NCBI GenBank assembly: GCA_003135415.1
Contig: PLBP01000035.1
Location: forward strand, 50,075 to 114,074
Source of the DNA: Hyphomicrobiales bacterium
Lineage (GTDB): Bacteria; Pseudomonadota; Alphaproteobacteria; Rhizobiales; Xanthobacteraceae
DNA length: 64,000 nt
Direction of reading: 5' to 3'
The number at the start of each line of letters is the position of its first letter. Position 1 is the first letter of the stretch. The notes beneath the pieces were generated by a model. That model searched no databases. It was given only the letters and a program-made list of their open reading frames with translations, and was not told where the DNA came from. Of this stretch, positions 44,865 to 54,144 are shown piece by piece. A program made the position numbers and the translations under genes.

Positions 44865-46598
44865 CTAAAAATCCACCACCTCGTTCCGCGTCGGCACCGC
44901 GCCCGCAACCAGCGAATGATCCGGCTTCGCCGGCGCCGTTCCGGGATCGCGGAATTTGTTCACGATCGGATAGCGGCGGTCACGGCCGAAACTCTTCAGT
45001 GTCACCTTGACGCCGGGCGCGGCCTGGCGCCGCTTGTACTCGGCGGAGTAGAGCATCCGCTCGACGCGCTTCACCGTTTCCACGTCGAAGCCCGCGGCCG
45101 CGATCTTGGCGACCGATTCTTCGTGTTCGACGAGCCGCTGCAAAATGCCGTCGAGCACCTCGTAGGGCGGCAGCGAATCCTGGTCCTTCTGGTTCTCGCG
45201 CAATTCCGCCGTCGGCGCCTTGGTCAGAATGTTTTGCGGGATCACCGCGCCCGTGGGCCCAAGCGCGCCGTGGGGCCGCCAGCGGTTGCGGAGCGCCGCC
45301 AGGCGAAACACCTCGGTCTTGTACAAATCCTTGATCGGGTTGAAGCCGCCGTTCATGTCGCCATAGAGCGTGGCGTAGCCGACCGACATTTCCGACTTGT
45401 TGCCGGTTGTCACCACCATCGGCCCGAACTTGTTCGAGATCGACATCAGGATGGTGCCGCGCGCGCGCGCCTGCAAATTCTCCTCGGTGGTGTCGCGCTT
45501 CTGGCCCTTGAATTGGGCGGCGAGTGCCGCCTCCAACCCCTCCACCGCCGGTGCGATCGGAATCGTGTCGTAGCGGAGACCCAGCGCCTTGGCGCAACCT
45601 TCCGCGTCGGCGAGAGAGGCGCGCGAAGTAAACTTGTAAGGCAGCATCACAGCGTGCACGCGCTGCGGCCCGAGCGCATCGGCGGCGAGCGCCGCGCAAA
45701 GTGCGGAGTCGACGCCGCCGGAAAGCCCGAGCACGACGCCGGGAAAGCCGTTCTTCTCGACATAGTCGCGAAGGCCCATGACGCAGGCGGCGTAGTCGGC
45801 CTCGTCCGCTTCCAGGAGCGGTGCCTGCGGGCCGGCCGTGCATTTCCACGCGCCACCCTCGCGCCGCCATTCGGTGAGCGCGACTTCCTCCTGGAAACCG
45901 GAAAGCTGGAAGGCGAGCGAGTGGTCGGCGTTGAGCCCGAAGGACGCGCCCTCGAACACGAGTTCGTCCTGGCCGCCGAGTTGGTTGACGTAAATGAGCG
46001 GCAGACTCGACTCGACGACGCGGGGCACGGCGATGTTGAGGCGCTCGTTGACGACGCCGCGGCGGTAGGGCGAGGCGTTGGTGACGAGCAGGATTTCGCC
46101 GCCGGTCTCGGCGATGCACTCGACCGGCTCCGGCCGCCAGATATCCTCGCAAATCGGAATGCCGATGCGCACACCGCGAAAATTCACCGGCCCCGGCAAG
46201 GGGCCAGGCTGAAACACGCGCTTTTCATCGAACACGCCGTAGTTCGGCAGATCCACCTTGAAGCGCAGTCCCGTGATTCGGCCTCCGTCCAAAAGCGCCA
46301 CGGCGTTGTAGAGCTTGCCGTCCTGCAGCCACGGCGTGCCGATCAGCATCGCCGGGCCGCCGTCCTTTGTTTCGCGCGCGAGCTGCTCGATGGCGCTCCG
46401 GCATGCCGCCTGGAAGGCGGGCTTCAGCACCAAATCCTCCGGCGGGTAGCCCGCGATAAACAGCTCGGAGAAAATTACGAGATCGGCGCCTGCTGCCCGC
46501 GCGCGCGCGCGGCGCGCTTTCTCGGCGTTGCCGGCGACGTCGCCGACGACGGGATTGAGCTGCGCAACCGCGAGCTTGAGCGTGGTGGGCTCGTTCAT
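44865..46598 (-). CDS. nadE: Glutamine-dependent NAD+ synthetase
   Basis: This 577-residue enzyme makes the last step to NAD. It has an N-terminal nitrilase-like amidotransferase domain (about 1-270, with the catalytic Cys in RIGIPICEDIWRPEPVECIA). The C-terminal synthetase domain has the PP-loop VLGLSGGVDSALCAALAADA. Both halves are intact and the length is normal for the two-domain form. It appears monocistronic; the region upstream holds a palindromic repeat element. Confidence 0.96.
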   Translation of the reverse strand: MNEPTTLKLAVAQLNPVVGDVAGNAEKARRARARAAGADLVIFSELFIAGYPPEDLVLKPAFQAACRSAIEQLARETKDGGPAMLIGTPWLQDGKLYNAVALLDGGRITGLRFKVDLPNYGVFDEKRVFQPGPLPGPVNFRGVRIGIPICEDIWRPEPVECIAETGGEILLVTNASPYRRGVVNERLNIAVPRVVESSLPLIYVNQLGGQDELVFEGASFGLNADHSLAFQLSGFQEEVALTEWRREGGAWKCTAGPQAPLLEADEADYAACVMGLRDYVEKNGFPGVVLGLSGGVDSALCAALAADALGPQRVHAVMLPYKFTSRASLADAEGCAKALGLRYDTIPIAPAVEGLEAALAAQFKGQKRDTTEENLQARARGTILMSISNKFGPMVVTTGNKSEMSVGYATLYGDMNGGFNPIKDLYKTEVFRLAALRNRWRPHGALGPTGAVIPQNILTKAPTAELRENQKDQDSLPPYEVLDGILQRLVEHEESVAKIAAAGFDVETVKRVERMLYSAEYKRRQAAPGVKVTLKSFGRDRRYPIVNKFRDPGTAPAKPDHSLVAGAVPTRNEVVDF

Positions 46599-46664
46599 GG
46601 CTTGGGTTTAAACCCGCGTCCCGCGTGCAGCAATGGCACTCAAAACACGGCGGTCGCTTCTTAT

Positions 46665-46794
46665 CCCTCCCCTTGCAGGGGAGGGTAGCGAGCGGCAAAT
46701 GCCGCGAGCAGGGTGGGGTGAACCGCATGCGATTTTGATCCCCACCCGGCCGCTCGCTTTGCTCGCGGCCACCCTCCCCAAAAAATGGGGAGGG
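46665..46794. repeat. Compound palindromic repeat element, about 130 bp
   Basis: The element is bounded by two hairpins with the same arms: CCCTCCCC/GGGGAGGG at 46665-46685 and again at 46772-46794. Between them GGGTGGGG pairs with CCCCACCC, flanked by GC-rich GAGCGGC/GCTCGC arms. The whole is a nested inverted repeat between nadE and the propeller pseudogene. Intergenic palindromic units of this kind are frequent in alphaproteobacteria. It may form RNA hairpins that end transcription from either side. Confidence 0.8.
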
Positions 46795-46801
46795 ATGATC
46801 A

Positions 46802-47736
46802 TCAGTGATCCGCTGTCCGCATTCCCGCAGGGCCAGCTTTCAGCTTGATCTCGCCGGTGCGCCGCAGGCTGTCGCCGGTAAAGCGGAAGACCTGCAATTC
46901 CTTCTCGACCATGCACTGCACAAGGATCGTCTTCTGGTCGCGGCTCCATGCCACCCCCTGACACCAATGACCGACCGATGCTTCCGCAACGAGCGAGAGC
47001 CGCGTGCCCTCCATGGCGAAGACTTTGAGCAGGCCGTTGTCGTGGAAGAAGGGCGAGGACTTCGGCTTGTCCGAGCCGTTCATCGCGGTGACGGCGACGA
47101 AGTCGCCCTTCGGCGACATCGAAATGCCCTCGGGCGTTTGCCCGACCGAGATGGTGTCGACGATGCGCGGCGGCAGCGCATTCATATCGACGACGCTGAT
47201 CACGTCGATGTCGCCCTGCCTGCCGCCCGAATTGCCGATGACGGCGACGTCGCCCTTCGGCGAAATTCCGATGCCGTAGGGGCGAAAGCCGCCCGTCATG
47301 TCGCGCTTGGTGTATTCGACATTATTGCCGTCGATCTTCAGGATCGAAATCTTGTGATCGTTTTCACGGGTGACGAGTGCCGTCTTGCCGTCGGGCGAAA
47401 ATGCCACGTTGCAGGTGCCGGACTTCTCGTCGCCGAGCGAAATCTTGCCGGCGGCGCGGCGACGACGAGCGCATAGGTCTCGTCATGGGAGACGGCGACC
47501 GATTGCGGCGGACCGACCACGCTCACGGGCGCCGGCACCTCGCCCACCACCCTGGACGGCGAGACGCCGAGGTCGATGACCGTGACGTAATCCGGCACGA
47601 TCTCCGCCGGCACGCTATTGACGCCCTCGACAAGCACGGCGTTGCCGTCATTGGCGGACACCGCGAGCTGCGCCAGTGCGCCGGATGAGAGCAATGGAAC
47701 GATCGCGAGCGCGCCCGCGATCAAGCGGATATGCAT
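46802..47736 (-). pseudogene. Periplasmic beta-propeller (YncE-like) protein, frameshifted and shortened
   Basis: The first part (ATG 47736, GGGAGGAATT site) has a signal peptide (MHIRLIAGALAIVPLLSSGA) and propeller text such as PPQSVAVSHDETYALVVAA. The second part continues in another frame from about 47460: GKISLGDEKSGTCNVAFSPD, then HWCQGVAWSRDQKTILVQCM. Full-length homologues as I recall them have about 60 more residues between these parts, so an internal deletion with loss of frame is likely. A single missing base could also join the frames but would leave the protein one blade short. Confidence 0.7.
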
Positions 47737-47913
47737 GGAATTCCTCCCGCCCGGTTTTCGTTGACCCAGGCGGAAGGGCCGGGCCCCCGACCGCTCGCCT
47801 AACTGTAACACCGCCAACGCCGCCGGGCTTCCCTCACCCACGCTTCAGCGCGAAAACAGCGGTGAAGCGCACGAGGCGCCGTGCTAGGCTTCGGAAAAAT
47901 CGGGAGACTGGGG

Positions 47914-48507
47914 ATGCTCAAGAAGCTTTCGGCGCCAAAAGCGGCGCTCTTTCTCGCGGCACTCGCGGTTGGCTCCGCGCTGTTGACGAACTATGTCACT
48001 TACATCCCGAATACCAACGATTTCCCCGCGCTCGGCGGCACGCCGCTCCTGCCTGGCATTTATTTTGGGCTCGTGATCTGCCTCGGTATTTTTCTATGGG
48101 AAGAAAGAAGGCCGCTCGAGCTTCTCGTTGTTCTCGTTGGCGTGGTGATCGCGTGGATCCTCGCCTACCGGACGGCGCTTTCGGTCCACGATTTCCTCAA
48201 CCAAACTCGCGCGGCAACGCCGGGCGTCGCCGAGTCCCCCTACAACTTCGCGATCACGGGACTGGTGTCCGGGTTGGTGGGAAGCCTCGGCACGGTAATT
48301 GCCGTCTCGCTCGCGAGCCCCGACTTTCGCGAGCAAAGCGATTGGCTGCGCACGATCGCGCTCGGCACCGTCGCCGGCGCGCTGCTGCACTTCGGCGATG
48401 CGAAGCCAGGGACTTTTCTGCCGCTGTTCATTGTCTGGCAGGCCGCGGTGGCGGCTTCCGTCGCCTACGGCCTCGTCACGAAGCCGAGGCCAAAGCGCAA
48501 GCGCTGA
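47914..48507 (+). CDS. Multi-pass membrane protein of unknown function
   Basis: This 197-residue protein has about five hydrophobic segments, for example ALFLAALAVGSALLTNYVTY, LPGIYFGLVICLGIFLW and LLVVLVGVVIAWILAY. The ATG at 47914 follows a GGGAGACTGGGG site; a GTG at 47881 is a weaker choice. The tail is basic (TKPRPKRKR). No characterised family was recognised. It lies between the decayed propeller gene and the second palindromic element. Confidence 0.7.
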   Translation: MLKKLSAPKAALFLAALAVGSALLTNYVTYIPNTNDFPALGGTPLLPGIYFGLVICLGIFLWEERRPLELLVVLVGVVIAWILAYRTALSVHDFLNQTRAATPGVAESPYNFAITGLVSGLVGSLGTVIAVSLASPDFREQSDWLRTIALGTVAGALLHFGDAKPGTFLPLFIVWQAAVAASVAYGLVTKPRPKRKR

Positions 48508-48540
48508 TTCGTCATGGCTGGGTTTGTCCCGGCAGCACCA

Positions 48541-48816
48541 CTTCCCCTCTCCCCTTGTGGGAGAGGGTGATCGCGAGCGCGCAGCCAATTTTGCGCAGGC
48601 TGCGTAAACTTGCCTACGCGTGAGCGATCGGGTGAGGGGTCCGCGAGCGGAGCGAGCGAAAAAAATCCAACGAAAAACAGTGCCCCCTCACCCGATTCTC
48701 GCTTGCTGACGCAAGCTCGAACCACCCTCTCCCAGCAGAAGTCGGATGTTTCCGACTTCTGCCATTTAAAGTTTGCCGAACTTGGGAACACCCAAGTTCG
48801 GCTGGGAGAGGGGAAG
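48541..48816. repeat. Large nested palindromic repeat element, 276 bp
   Basis: Perfect 13-bp terminal inverted repeats (CTTCCCCTCTCCC at 48541-48553 and its complement at 48804-48816) enclose further inverted repeats. These are GGGTGAGGGG with CCCCTCACCC, and two strong hairpins: a 12-bp stem at 48735-48762 and a 12-bp stem at 48775-48802. It ends 5 bp from the DAHP synthase stop codon. Its G/C-run composition resembles the element at 46665, so the two are probably related. Confidence 0.8.
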
Positions 48817-48821
48817 AAGTG

Positions 48822-50207
48822 TCAGAGCCCGCTCGCCGCCGTGAGCAGGCGCGCGTGCCCGGCGCGTCCCTTCTTGAGGAGATCAGCGACGAGGAAAGCC
48901 ATCTCGATCGCCTGCTCGGCGTTGAGCCGCGGGTCGCAGAAGGTGTGATAGCGATCCGATAGATCCGTCTCGCCGATCGCGCGCGCGCCGCCCATACACT
49001 CCGTGACGTTCTGGCCGGTCATCTCCAGGTGAATGCCGCCCGCATGCGTTCCCTCGGCGGCGTGAACGGCGAAGAACTCCTTCACCTCTTGCAGAATCTG
49101 CTCGAAGCGCCGGGTCTTGAAGCCGTTCGCGGTCACCGTATTGCCGTGCATCGGATCGCACGACCACACGACATGGCGCTTCTCCTTCTTTACCGCGCGG
49201 ATGAGCGCCGGGAGCGACGCCTCGACCTTGCCCGCGCCGAAGCGGCAGATCAGCGTCATGCGCCCGGGCTCACGCTCGGGATCAAGAATATCGAGGAGCT
49301 TCAAGAGCCCATCGGCGGGGAGCGATGGCCCGCACTTGATCGCGATCGGGTTTTTGACGCCGCGGAGAAACTCGACATGGGCGTGATCGGGCTGACGCGT
49401 GCGGTCGCCGACCCAAACGAGATGGCCGGAGGTGTCATACCAATCGCCGCTGGTGGAATCGACGCGCGTCATCGCCTGCTCGTAGCCGAGCAACAGCGCC
49501 TCGTGGCTCGTGTAGAAATCGGTCGTCCGCATTTCCGGATGCGTCTTGGGATCGATGCCGCAGGCGCGCATGAAATCGAGCGCCTCGGTAATGCGCGCCG
49601 ACAATTCCTCGTAGCGGTGCGATTGCGGGCTGTCCTTGACGAAGCCGAGCATCCATTGATGCGCGTTCGAAAGGTTCGCGTAGCCGCCGGTCGAGAACGC
49701 GCGCAGCAAATTCAGCGTCGCCGCCGACTGGCGATATGCGTCAAGCTGTCGGCGCGGATCGGGCGTGCGGCCTTCCTGGGTGAAGGCGGTGTCGTTGACG
49801 ATGTCGCCGCGATAGGCGGGAAGCTCCACGCCGTCCTGCTTCTCGGTCGGCGACGAGCGGGGCTTCGCGAACTGACCGGCGACGCGGCCGAGCTTCACCA
49901 CCGGCAGGGCGCCGGCGAAGGTCATCACCACCGCCATTTGCAAGAAGACGCGGAAGAAATCGCGGATGTTGTTGGCGCTATGCTCGGCGAAGCTCTCGGC
50001 GCAATCGCCGCCCTGCAACAGGAACGCTTCGCCTTTCGCCACATGCGCGAGCGTGCGCTTGAGCGCCCGCGCTTCGCCCGCGAAAACGAGCGGCGGGAAG
50101 GTCGAGAGTTGCTTCTCGACCTCGGCCAGGACTTTCTGATCGGAATATTCCGGCATCTGCACGATCGGTTTCGATCGCCAGCTATCCGGGGTCCAACGCG
50201 CGGCCAT
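48822..50207 (-). CDS. Class II 3-deoxy-7-phosphoheptulonate (DAHP) synthase
   Basis: This 461-residue enzyme makes DAHP from phosphoenolpyruvate and erythrose 4-phosphate, the first step of aromatic amino acid synthesis. It is the plant-like class II type: [20 protein letters not shown], then [20 protein letters not shown] and [20 protein letters not shown], with the metal-binding Cys, His and Glu. The ATG at 50207 was preferred to a TTG six codons upstream. It appears monocistronic. Confidence 0.95.
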   Translation of the reverse strand: MAARWTPDSWRSKPIVQMPEYSDQKVLAEVEKQLSTFPPLVFAGEARALKRTLAHVAKGEAFLLQGGDCAESFAEHSANNIRDFFRVFLQMAVVMTFAGALPVVKLGRVAGQFAKPRSSPTEKQDGVELPAYRGDIVNDTAFTQEGRTPDPRRQLDAYRQSAATLNLLRAFSTGGYANLSNAHQWMLGFVKDSPQSHRYEELSARITEALDFMRACGIDPKTHPEMRTTDFYTSHEALLLGYEQAMTRVDSTSGDWYDTSGHLVWVGDRTRQPDHAHVEFLRGVKNPIAIKCGPSLPADGLLKLLDILDPEREPGRMTLICRFGAGKVEASLPALIRAVKKEKRHVVWSCDPMHGNTVTANGFKTRRFEQILQEVKEFFAVHAAEGTHAGGIHLEMTGQNVTECMGGARAIGETDLSDRYHTFCDPRLNAEQAIEMAFLVADLLKKGRAGHARLLTAASGL

Positions 50208-50296
50208 TTCTTGCCCAGTCTCCAAAGGAGGCGGGGTTATACACTCAAGAAGTTACCGGATGCCAGTTGCCGCCTGATCGCGGGAAACGGCGATTT

Positions 50297-51073
50297 TTAA
50301 AGCCCGCTGAACCAGTTGTAGCCCTGATTTTCCCAATAGCCGCCGGGATAGTCGTTGGTGACGACCATCTCGATCACGTGCTTCGGATTCTTGAAGCCGA
50401 GCTTGGTGGGAACGCGGATTTTCATCGGGAAACCGTAGGAGCGGGGCAGGGTCTGGTCGGCGAATTTGAAGGTCATCTGCGTCTGCGGCTGCATTGCCGT
50501 CGGCATGTCGAGCGAGCTCCAGTAGCCCTCGGCGCAGACGAAGTTGATGAATTTCGCGTTGGTGTCAGCGCCGACGCGCGCAAGAAAATCCGAAAGCCGC
50601 GCCCCGCTCCAGCTGCCGATCGCGCTCCAGCCTTCGACGCACACATGCCGCGTAATCTGCTTTTCCTGCGGCAGCGCGTAAAGCTCGGGGAGGGTCCAGG
50701 ATTTTTTCTCCTGCACAAGCCCGCCGACTTTCAGCGCGTAGCTTTTGCCGTCGACATCGGGCGCGTCGTCCTCGGCGTAATAAGCATTAAAGGGAAACGG
50801 CCGGGTGATGGCGCTTTCGGGGAAGACCGGCGCGAGCCGGTTCGGGTTGAATAGAAGCGCTTGCGCACGATCGTTAAAGCGCGAGATCGCGCGGAGCGCA
50901 TTCTCGGCCGAGGCGCCGTCGATCACGTCGCAGCCGGCGAGAAAGGCGACTGCGCCCAAACTCGCGCCGCCGCGGAGGAAAGCACGGCGCGGGGGGTCCG
51001 GCAGGAGTTGTGCTGCCTCTTTGATGAGATGTTTCGGATCGACGCCCGGAACTCCTTTTCGCTGGCGCGGCAT
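50297..51073 (-). CDS. Tat-exported molybdopterin oxidoreductase lipoprotein (MsrP/YedY-like)
   Basis: This 258-residue protein has the sulfite-oxidase fold. The Mo-ligating Cys is in RHVCVEGWSAIGSWSGARLS. The N-terminus has a twin-arginine motif (RRAFLRGGASLG) followed by a lipobox ending at Cys48 (VAFLAGCD), so it is probably a membrane-attached lipoprotein. It is shorter than MsrP (about 300 residues) and its partner is a cytochrome b561-like protein rather than MsrQ. The substrate could be methionine sulfoxide or another S- or N-oxide; this is not established. Confidence 0.88.
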   Translation of the reverse strand: MPRQRKGVPGVDPKHLIKEAAQLLPDPPRRAFLRGGASLGAVAFLAGCDVIDGASAENALRAISRFNDRAQALLFNPNRLAPVFPESAITRPFPFNAYYAEDDAPDVDGKSYALKVGGLVQEKKSWTLPELYALPQEKQITRHVCVEGWSAIGSWSGARLSDFLARVGADTNAKFINFVCAEGYWSSLDMPTAMQPQTQMTFKFADQTLPRSYGFPMKIRVPTKLGFKNPKHVIEMVVTNDYPGGYWENQGYNWFSGL

Positions 51074-51082
51074 GGCTTTCTC

Positions 51083-51718
51083 CTAGCGGCCTATGACCAT
51101 CGCGCGCAGGCTTTTCGGCACGAGGATCGCGAGCACGACGTGGATCACGAGGAAAGCGGCGATCGCGCTCATGGCGAGGAAATGCACGATGCGCGCATTG
51201 TCGTAGCCGCCGAAGATCAAAGTGAGTTCCTGAAGCTGCACCGGCTTCCAGATCGAAAGCCCGGAGAGCACGATGACGATGGCCGCGAGAATGACGCCGA
51301 GATAAAGAATCCGCTGCACGGAATTGTAAACGGACAAGTCCTCGTGCGAGAGCCGGAACGTGAGCGCGGCCTTGATGTCGGCAATCACCTCGCGCGGGCG
51401 GATCGGCAGGAGCTTCCGCTTGAAGCGGCCGGTCGAAAGGCCGAGCACGAGATAGACGAAGCCGTTCGCCACCAGGAGCCACATCGCGGCGAAGTGCCAC
51501 ATGATACCGCCGGCGAGCCAACCGCCGATGGTGGCCTGCTCGGGAAACTCGAAATTGAAAATCGGCGAGGCGTTGTAGATCTGCCAGCCCGAGCCGATCA
51601 TGACGATCATGGCGAGCGCATTAATCCAGTGGGTAACTCGCACCCATAACGGATGGATGACCCGGCCATCGGGGTGCTTAGCTTGCGAGCTTGACGCTAC
51701 GGCTGCGCTGGTCGCCAT
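51083..51718 (-). CDS. Cytochrome b561-like membrane subunit
   Basis: This 211-residue protein has four membrane helices with heme-ligand histidines: WVRVTHWINALAMIVMIGSG, GIMWHFAAMWLLVANGFVYL and IVHFLAMSAIAAFLVIHVVL. It probably passes electrons from the quinone pool to the molybdopterin lipoprotein encoded 9 bp downstream. The ATG follows a GGGGAGGG site. It heads the two-gene operon. Confidence 0.92.
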   Translation of the reverse strand: MATSAAVASSSQAKHPDGRVIHPLWVRVTHWINALAMIVMIGSGWQIYNASPIFNFEFPEQATIGGWLAGGIMWHFAAMWLLVANGFVYLVLGLSTGRFKRKLLPIRPREVIADIKAALTFRLSHEDLSVYNSVQRILYLGVILAAIVIVLSGLSIWKPVQLQELTLIFGGYDNARIVHFLAMSAIAAFLVIHVVLAILVPKSLRAMVIGR

Positions 51719-51860
51719 CCCTCCCCATAGCAGAAACAGGCGCGGGTGGCAGATCAGTTTCGCGTGACGAAAGCGTGATCGCCCGAAGTCGCGTTGCGAG
51801 CGAAGAAATTTTGCGCCTATGGATGGCCGCTATGATGATCCTGGGATCGATGGAGCGGAT

Positions 51861-52724
51861 ATGAGCGACCGCAGCGCGGAATCTGATTTTCGCTTTGCCG
51901 CCACCGACGGCTATTCGCTTGGAGCGACCTTACGCCGTCCCGCCGCCGGGCAGTCGAAAGGATTCGTTCTGATCGCTTCCGCCACCGCCACGTCACGGCA
52001 CTATTACGGCAGGTTCGCGAGCTACCTAGCCGGGCGCGGCTTCAGCGTGATGACCTTCGACTATCGCGGCATCGGCGACTCGAGGCCACCGTCGCTCCGT
52101 GGCTTCGAGTGCCGCATGCGCGACTGGGCGGCGCTCGATATTAGCGCCGCCGTCGATTTCGCCGCGCGCGAGGCGGGGGCGCCGCTTCTCTATGTCGGCC
52201 ATTCCTTCGGTGGACAGGCGCTCGGGCTCTTGCCGAACAACCAGAAGGTCGCACGCGCACTTTTTATCGCAGCGCAGGTCGGCTACTGGCGATTGTTTCC
52301 GCCACCGGAAAATTGGCGCGTCTGGTTCATGCTGAATGTCGCGGGACCTCTGGTGGCGCAACTATTCGGCTACGTGCCGGGGCGCATTGGCATCGGCGAG
52401 GATTTGCCGAAGGGCGTATTTCTTGAATGGGCAAGCTGGTGCATGAAGCCGAATTACCTCTTCGACGACGAGACGTTGGATGCGCGCAAGTATTTTCCGA
52501 ACTATCGCGGCGCCTTGCGCGGCATCGGAATGGCGGACGATTCCTGGGCGCCGCCGATCGCGATCGAGAAATTATTGGCGGGCTACACCGGCACCCAGCC
52601 CGAGCACGTCACGATCGCGGCCGCCGATATCGGCGAGACGAAAATCGGCCATTTCGGTTATTTCCGCCAGCAAGCGGGCGAGAAGCTGTGGCCCGCCGCC
52701 GCCGATTGGCTCGGCAAAAGCTGA
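51861..52724 (+). CDS. Cytoplasmic alpha/beta hydrolase
   Basis: This 287-residue hydrolase has the elbow LLYVGHSFGGQALGLLPNNQ, an oxyanion region (FVLIASATATSRHYYGRFAS) and a late His (ETKIGHFGYFRQQAGEKLWP). It resembles the predicted serine hydrolases of COG4757. The ATG at 51861 follows GGAGCGGAT. It has no signal peptide. It diverges from the cytochrome b gene and converges on gor. Substrate unknown. Confidence 0.85.
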   Translation: MSDRSAESDFRFAATDGYSLGATLRRPAAGQSKGFVLIASATATSRHYYGRFASYLAGRGFSVMTFDYRGIGDSRPPSLRGFECRMRDWAALDISAAVDFAAREAGAPLLYVGHSFGGQALGLLPNNQKVARALFIAAQVGYWRLFPPPENWRVWFMLNVAGPLVAQLFGYVPGRIGIGEDLPKGVFLEWASWCMKPNYLFDDETLDARKYFPNYRGALRGIGMADDSWAPPIAIEKLLAGYTGTQPEHVTIAAADIGETKIGHFGYFRQQAGEKLWPAAADWLGKS

Positions 52725-52731
52725 AGTCGCT

Positions 52732-54087
52732 TTACTTTTTATTGTGAAGCGTGACGAGTTCCTCGGCCGCAGTCGGATGCAGCGCGACGGTGGCGTCGAA
52801 GTCGGATTTCTTCGCGCCCATCTTCACCGCGATCGCCGCGAGCTGCGCCATCTCGGCCGCCGCCTCGCCGACGATATGCACCCCGAGCACGCGCTCGCTG
52901 GCACGATCGACGACGAGCTTCATCAGCATCGAGGTCGCGCGGCCCGAGAGCGTCGCCTTCATCGGCCGGAATTGCTCGCGATAGATATCGAGCGCGAAAC
53001 CTTTTTCCCTCGCCTTCATCTCGGAGAGACCGACGACGCCGATTTCGGGTTCGGAAAAAACCGCGCTCGGAACGTTGTCGTGATCGGCCTTATGCGGCTT
53101 GTTGCCGAATACGGTATCGGCGAAGGCATGGCCCTCGCGGATCGCGACCGGCGTCAGCGCCAGCCGGTTGGTGACGTCGCCGATCGCATAAATCGACGGC
53201 ACGCTCGATTGCGAATATTCATCGACCGCGACGGCACCGCCCGCGTTCGATTTCACGCCGACCTCTTCGAGGCCCATGTTCTTGGTGTTGGGCACGCGGC
53301 CGATCGCGGACATTACTTGATCGGCGGGATGACATTCGCCGTTCGTGAGGGTCGCCTGCAACGAATGTCCCTTCTTTTCGATCGAGGCGACGGTCTGGCC
53401 GAGGATGACCTTGAGGCCGCGCCCGACCATCTCCGAGCGCAAATGCCGGCGGACGTCATCGTCGAAGCCGCGCAGGATCTCGTCGCCGCGATGAACGAGC
53501 GTCACGTCGGCGCCGAGGCCGTGAAACAGGCAGGCGAATTCCACCGCGATGTAGCCGCCGCCCTGGATCACGATCCGCCGCGGCAACTCCTTGAGTTGAA
53601 ACGCCTCGTTCGAGGTGATCGCATGTTCGGCGCCGGGAATTTGCGGCAGCACCGGATGGGCGCCGTTCGCGAGCAGGATCGTCTCGGCGCGCACACGCGC
53701 GCCGCTTTTCAGGAGCCGGATCGTGTGCGCGTCCTCGACGATCGCGCGCGTCTCCGCGATCTCGACCGAGAGGCGCGCGAGATTGGCGCGATAGGCCGCC
53801 TCCAGCCGCGCGATTTCCTTGTCCTTGTTCGCGATCAAGGTCGGCCAATCGAACTTGGCACCGGAAACCGTCCAGCCGAAACCGGCGGCATCCTCGAACT
53901 CGCCCGAGAAGCGGCTGGCGTAAACCAACAGCTTCTTCGGAACGCAGCCGCGGATCACGCAGGTGCCACCGACGCGGTATTCCTCGGCGATCATGACGCG
54001 CGCGCCGTGCCCAGCTGCGACGCGCGAGGCGCGCACGCCGCCGGAGCCCGCACCGATCACGAACAGATCGACGTCGTATTCGGCCAT
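52732..54087 (-). CDS. gor: Glutathione-disulfide reductase
   Basis: This 451-residue flavoenzyme reduces glutathione disulfide with NADPH. The redox-active disulfide is in GGTCVIRGCVPKKLLVYASR. The FAD site is VIGAGSGGVRASRVAAGHGA and the C-terminal catalytic His is in VALHPTAAEELVTL. It is closest to the plant/proteobacterial glutathione reductase branch. No peroxide-response gene is adjacent. Confidence 0.95.
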   Translation of the reverse strand: MAEYDVDLFVIGAGSGGVRASRVAAGHGARVMIAEEYRVGGTCVIRGCVPKKLLVYASRFSGEFEDAAGFGWTVSGAKFDWPTLIANKDKEIARLEAAYRANLARLSVEIAETRAIVEDAHTIRLLKSGARVRAETILLANGAHPVLPQIPGAEHAITSNEAFQLKELPRRIVIQGGGYIAVEFACLFHGLGADVTLVHRGDEILRGFDDDVRRHLRSEMVGRGLKVILGQTVASIEKKGHSLQATLTNGECHPADQVMSAIGRVPNTKNMGLEEVGVKSNAGGAVAVDEYSQSSVPSIYAIGDVTNRLALTPVAIREGHAFADTVFGNKPHKADHDNVPSAVFSEPEIGVVGLSEMKAREKGFALDIYREQFRPMKATLSGRATSMLMKLVVDRASERVLGVHIVGEAAAEMAQLAAIAVKMGAKKSDFDATVALHPTAAEELVTLHNKK

Positions 54088-54144
54088 TGTCTATCGCCCG
54101 GACGCAAGTCCGGCTATAGCCGACTTGCGCAATCAATAGTGTGG

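Noticed and set aside
44916-46688. A 590-codon plus-strand open frame opposite nadE
   Set aside because: Antisense of a complete NAD synthetase; no domain is visible.
48541-48816. Possible CRISPR array in the repeat-rich region
   Set aside because: The repeats are inverted and nested, not direct with regular spacers, and no cas genes are present.
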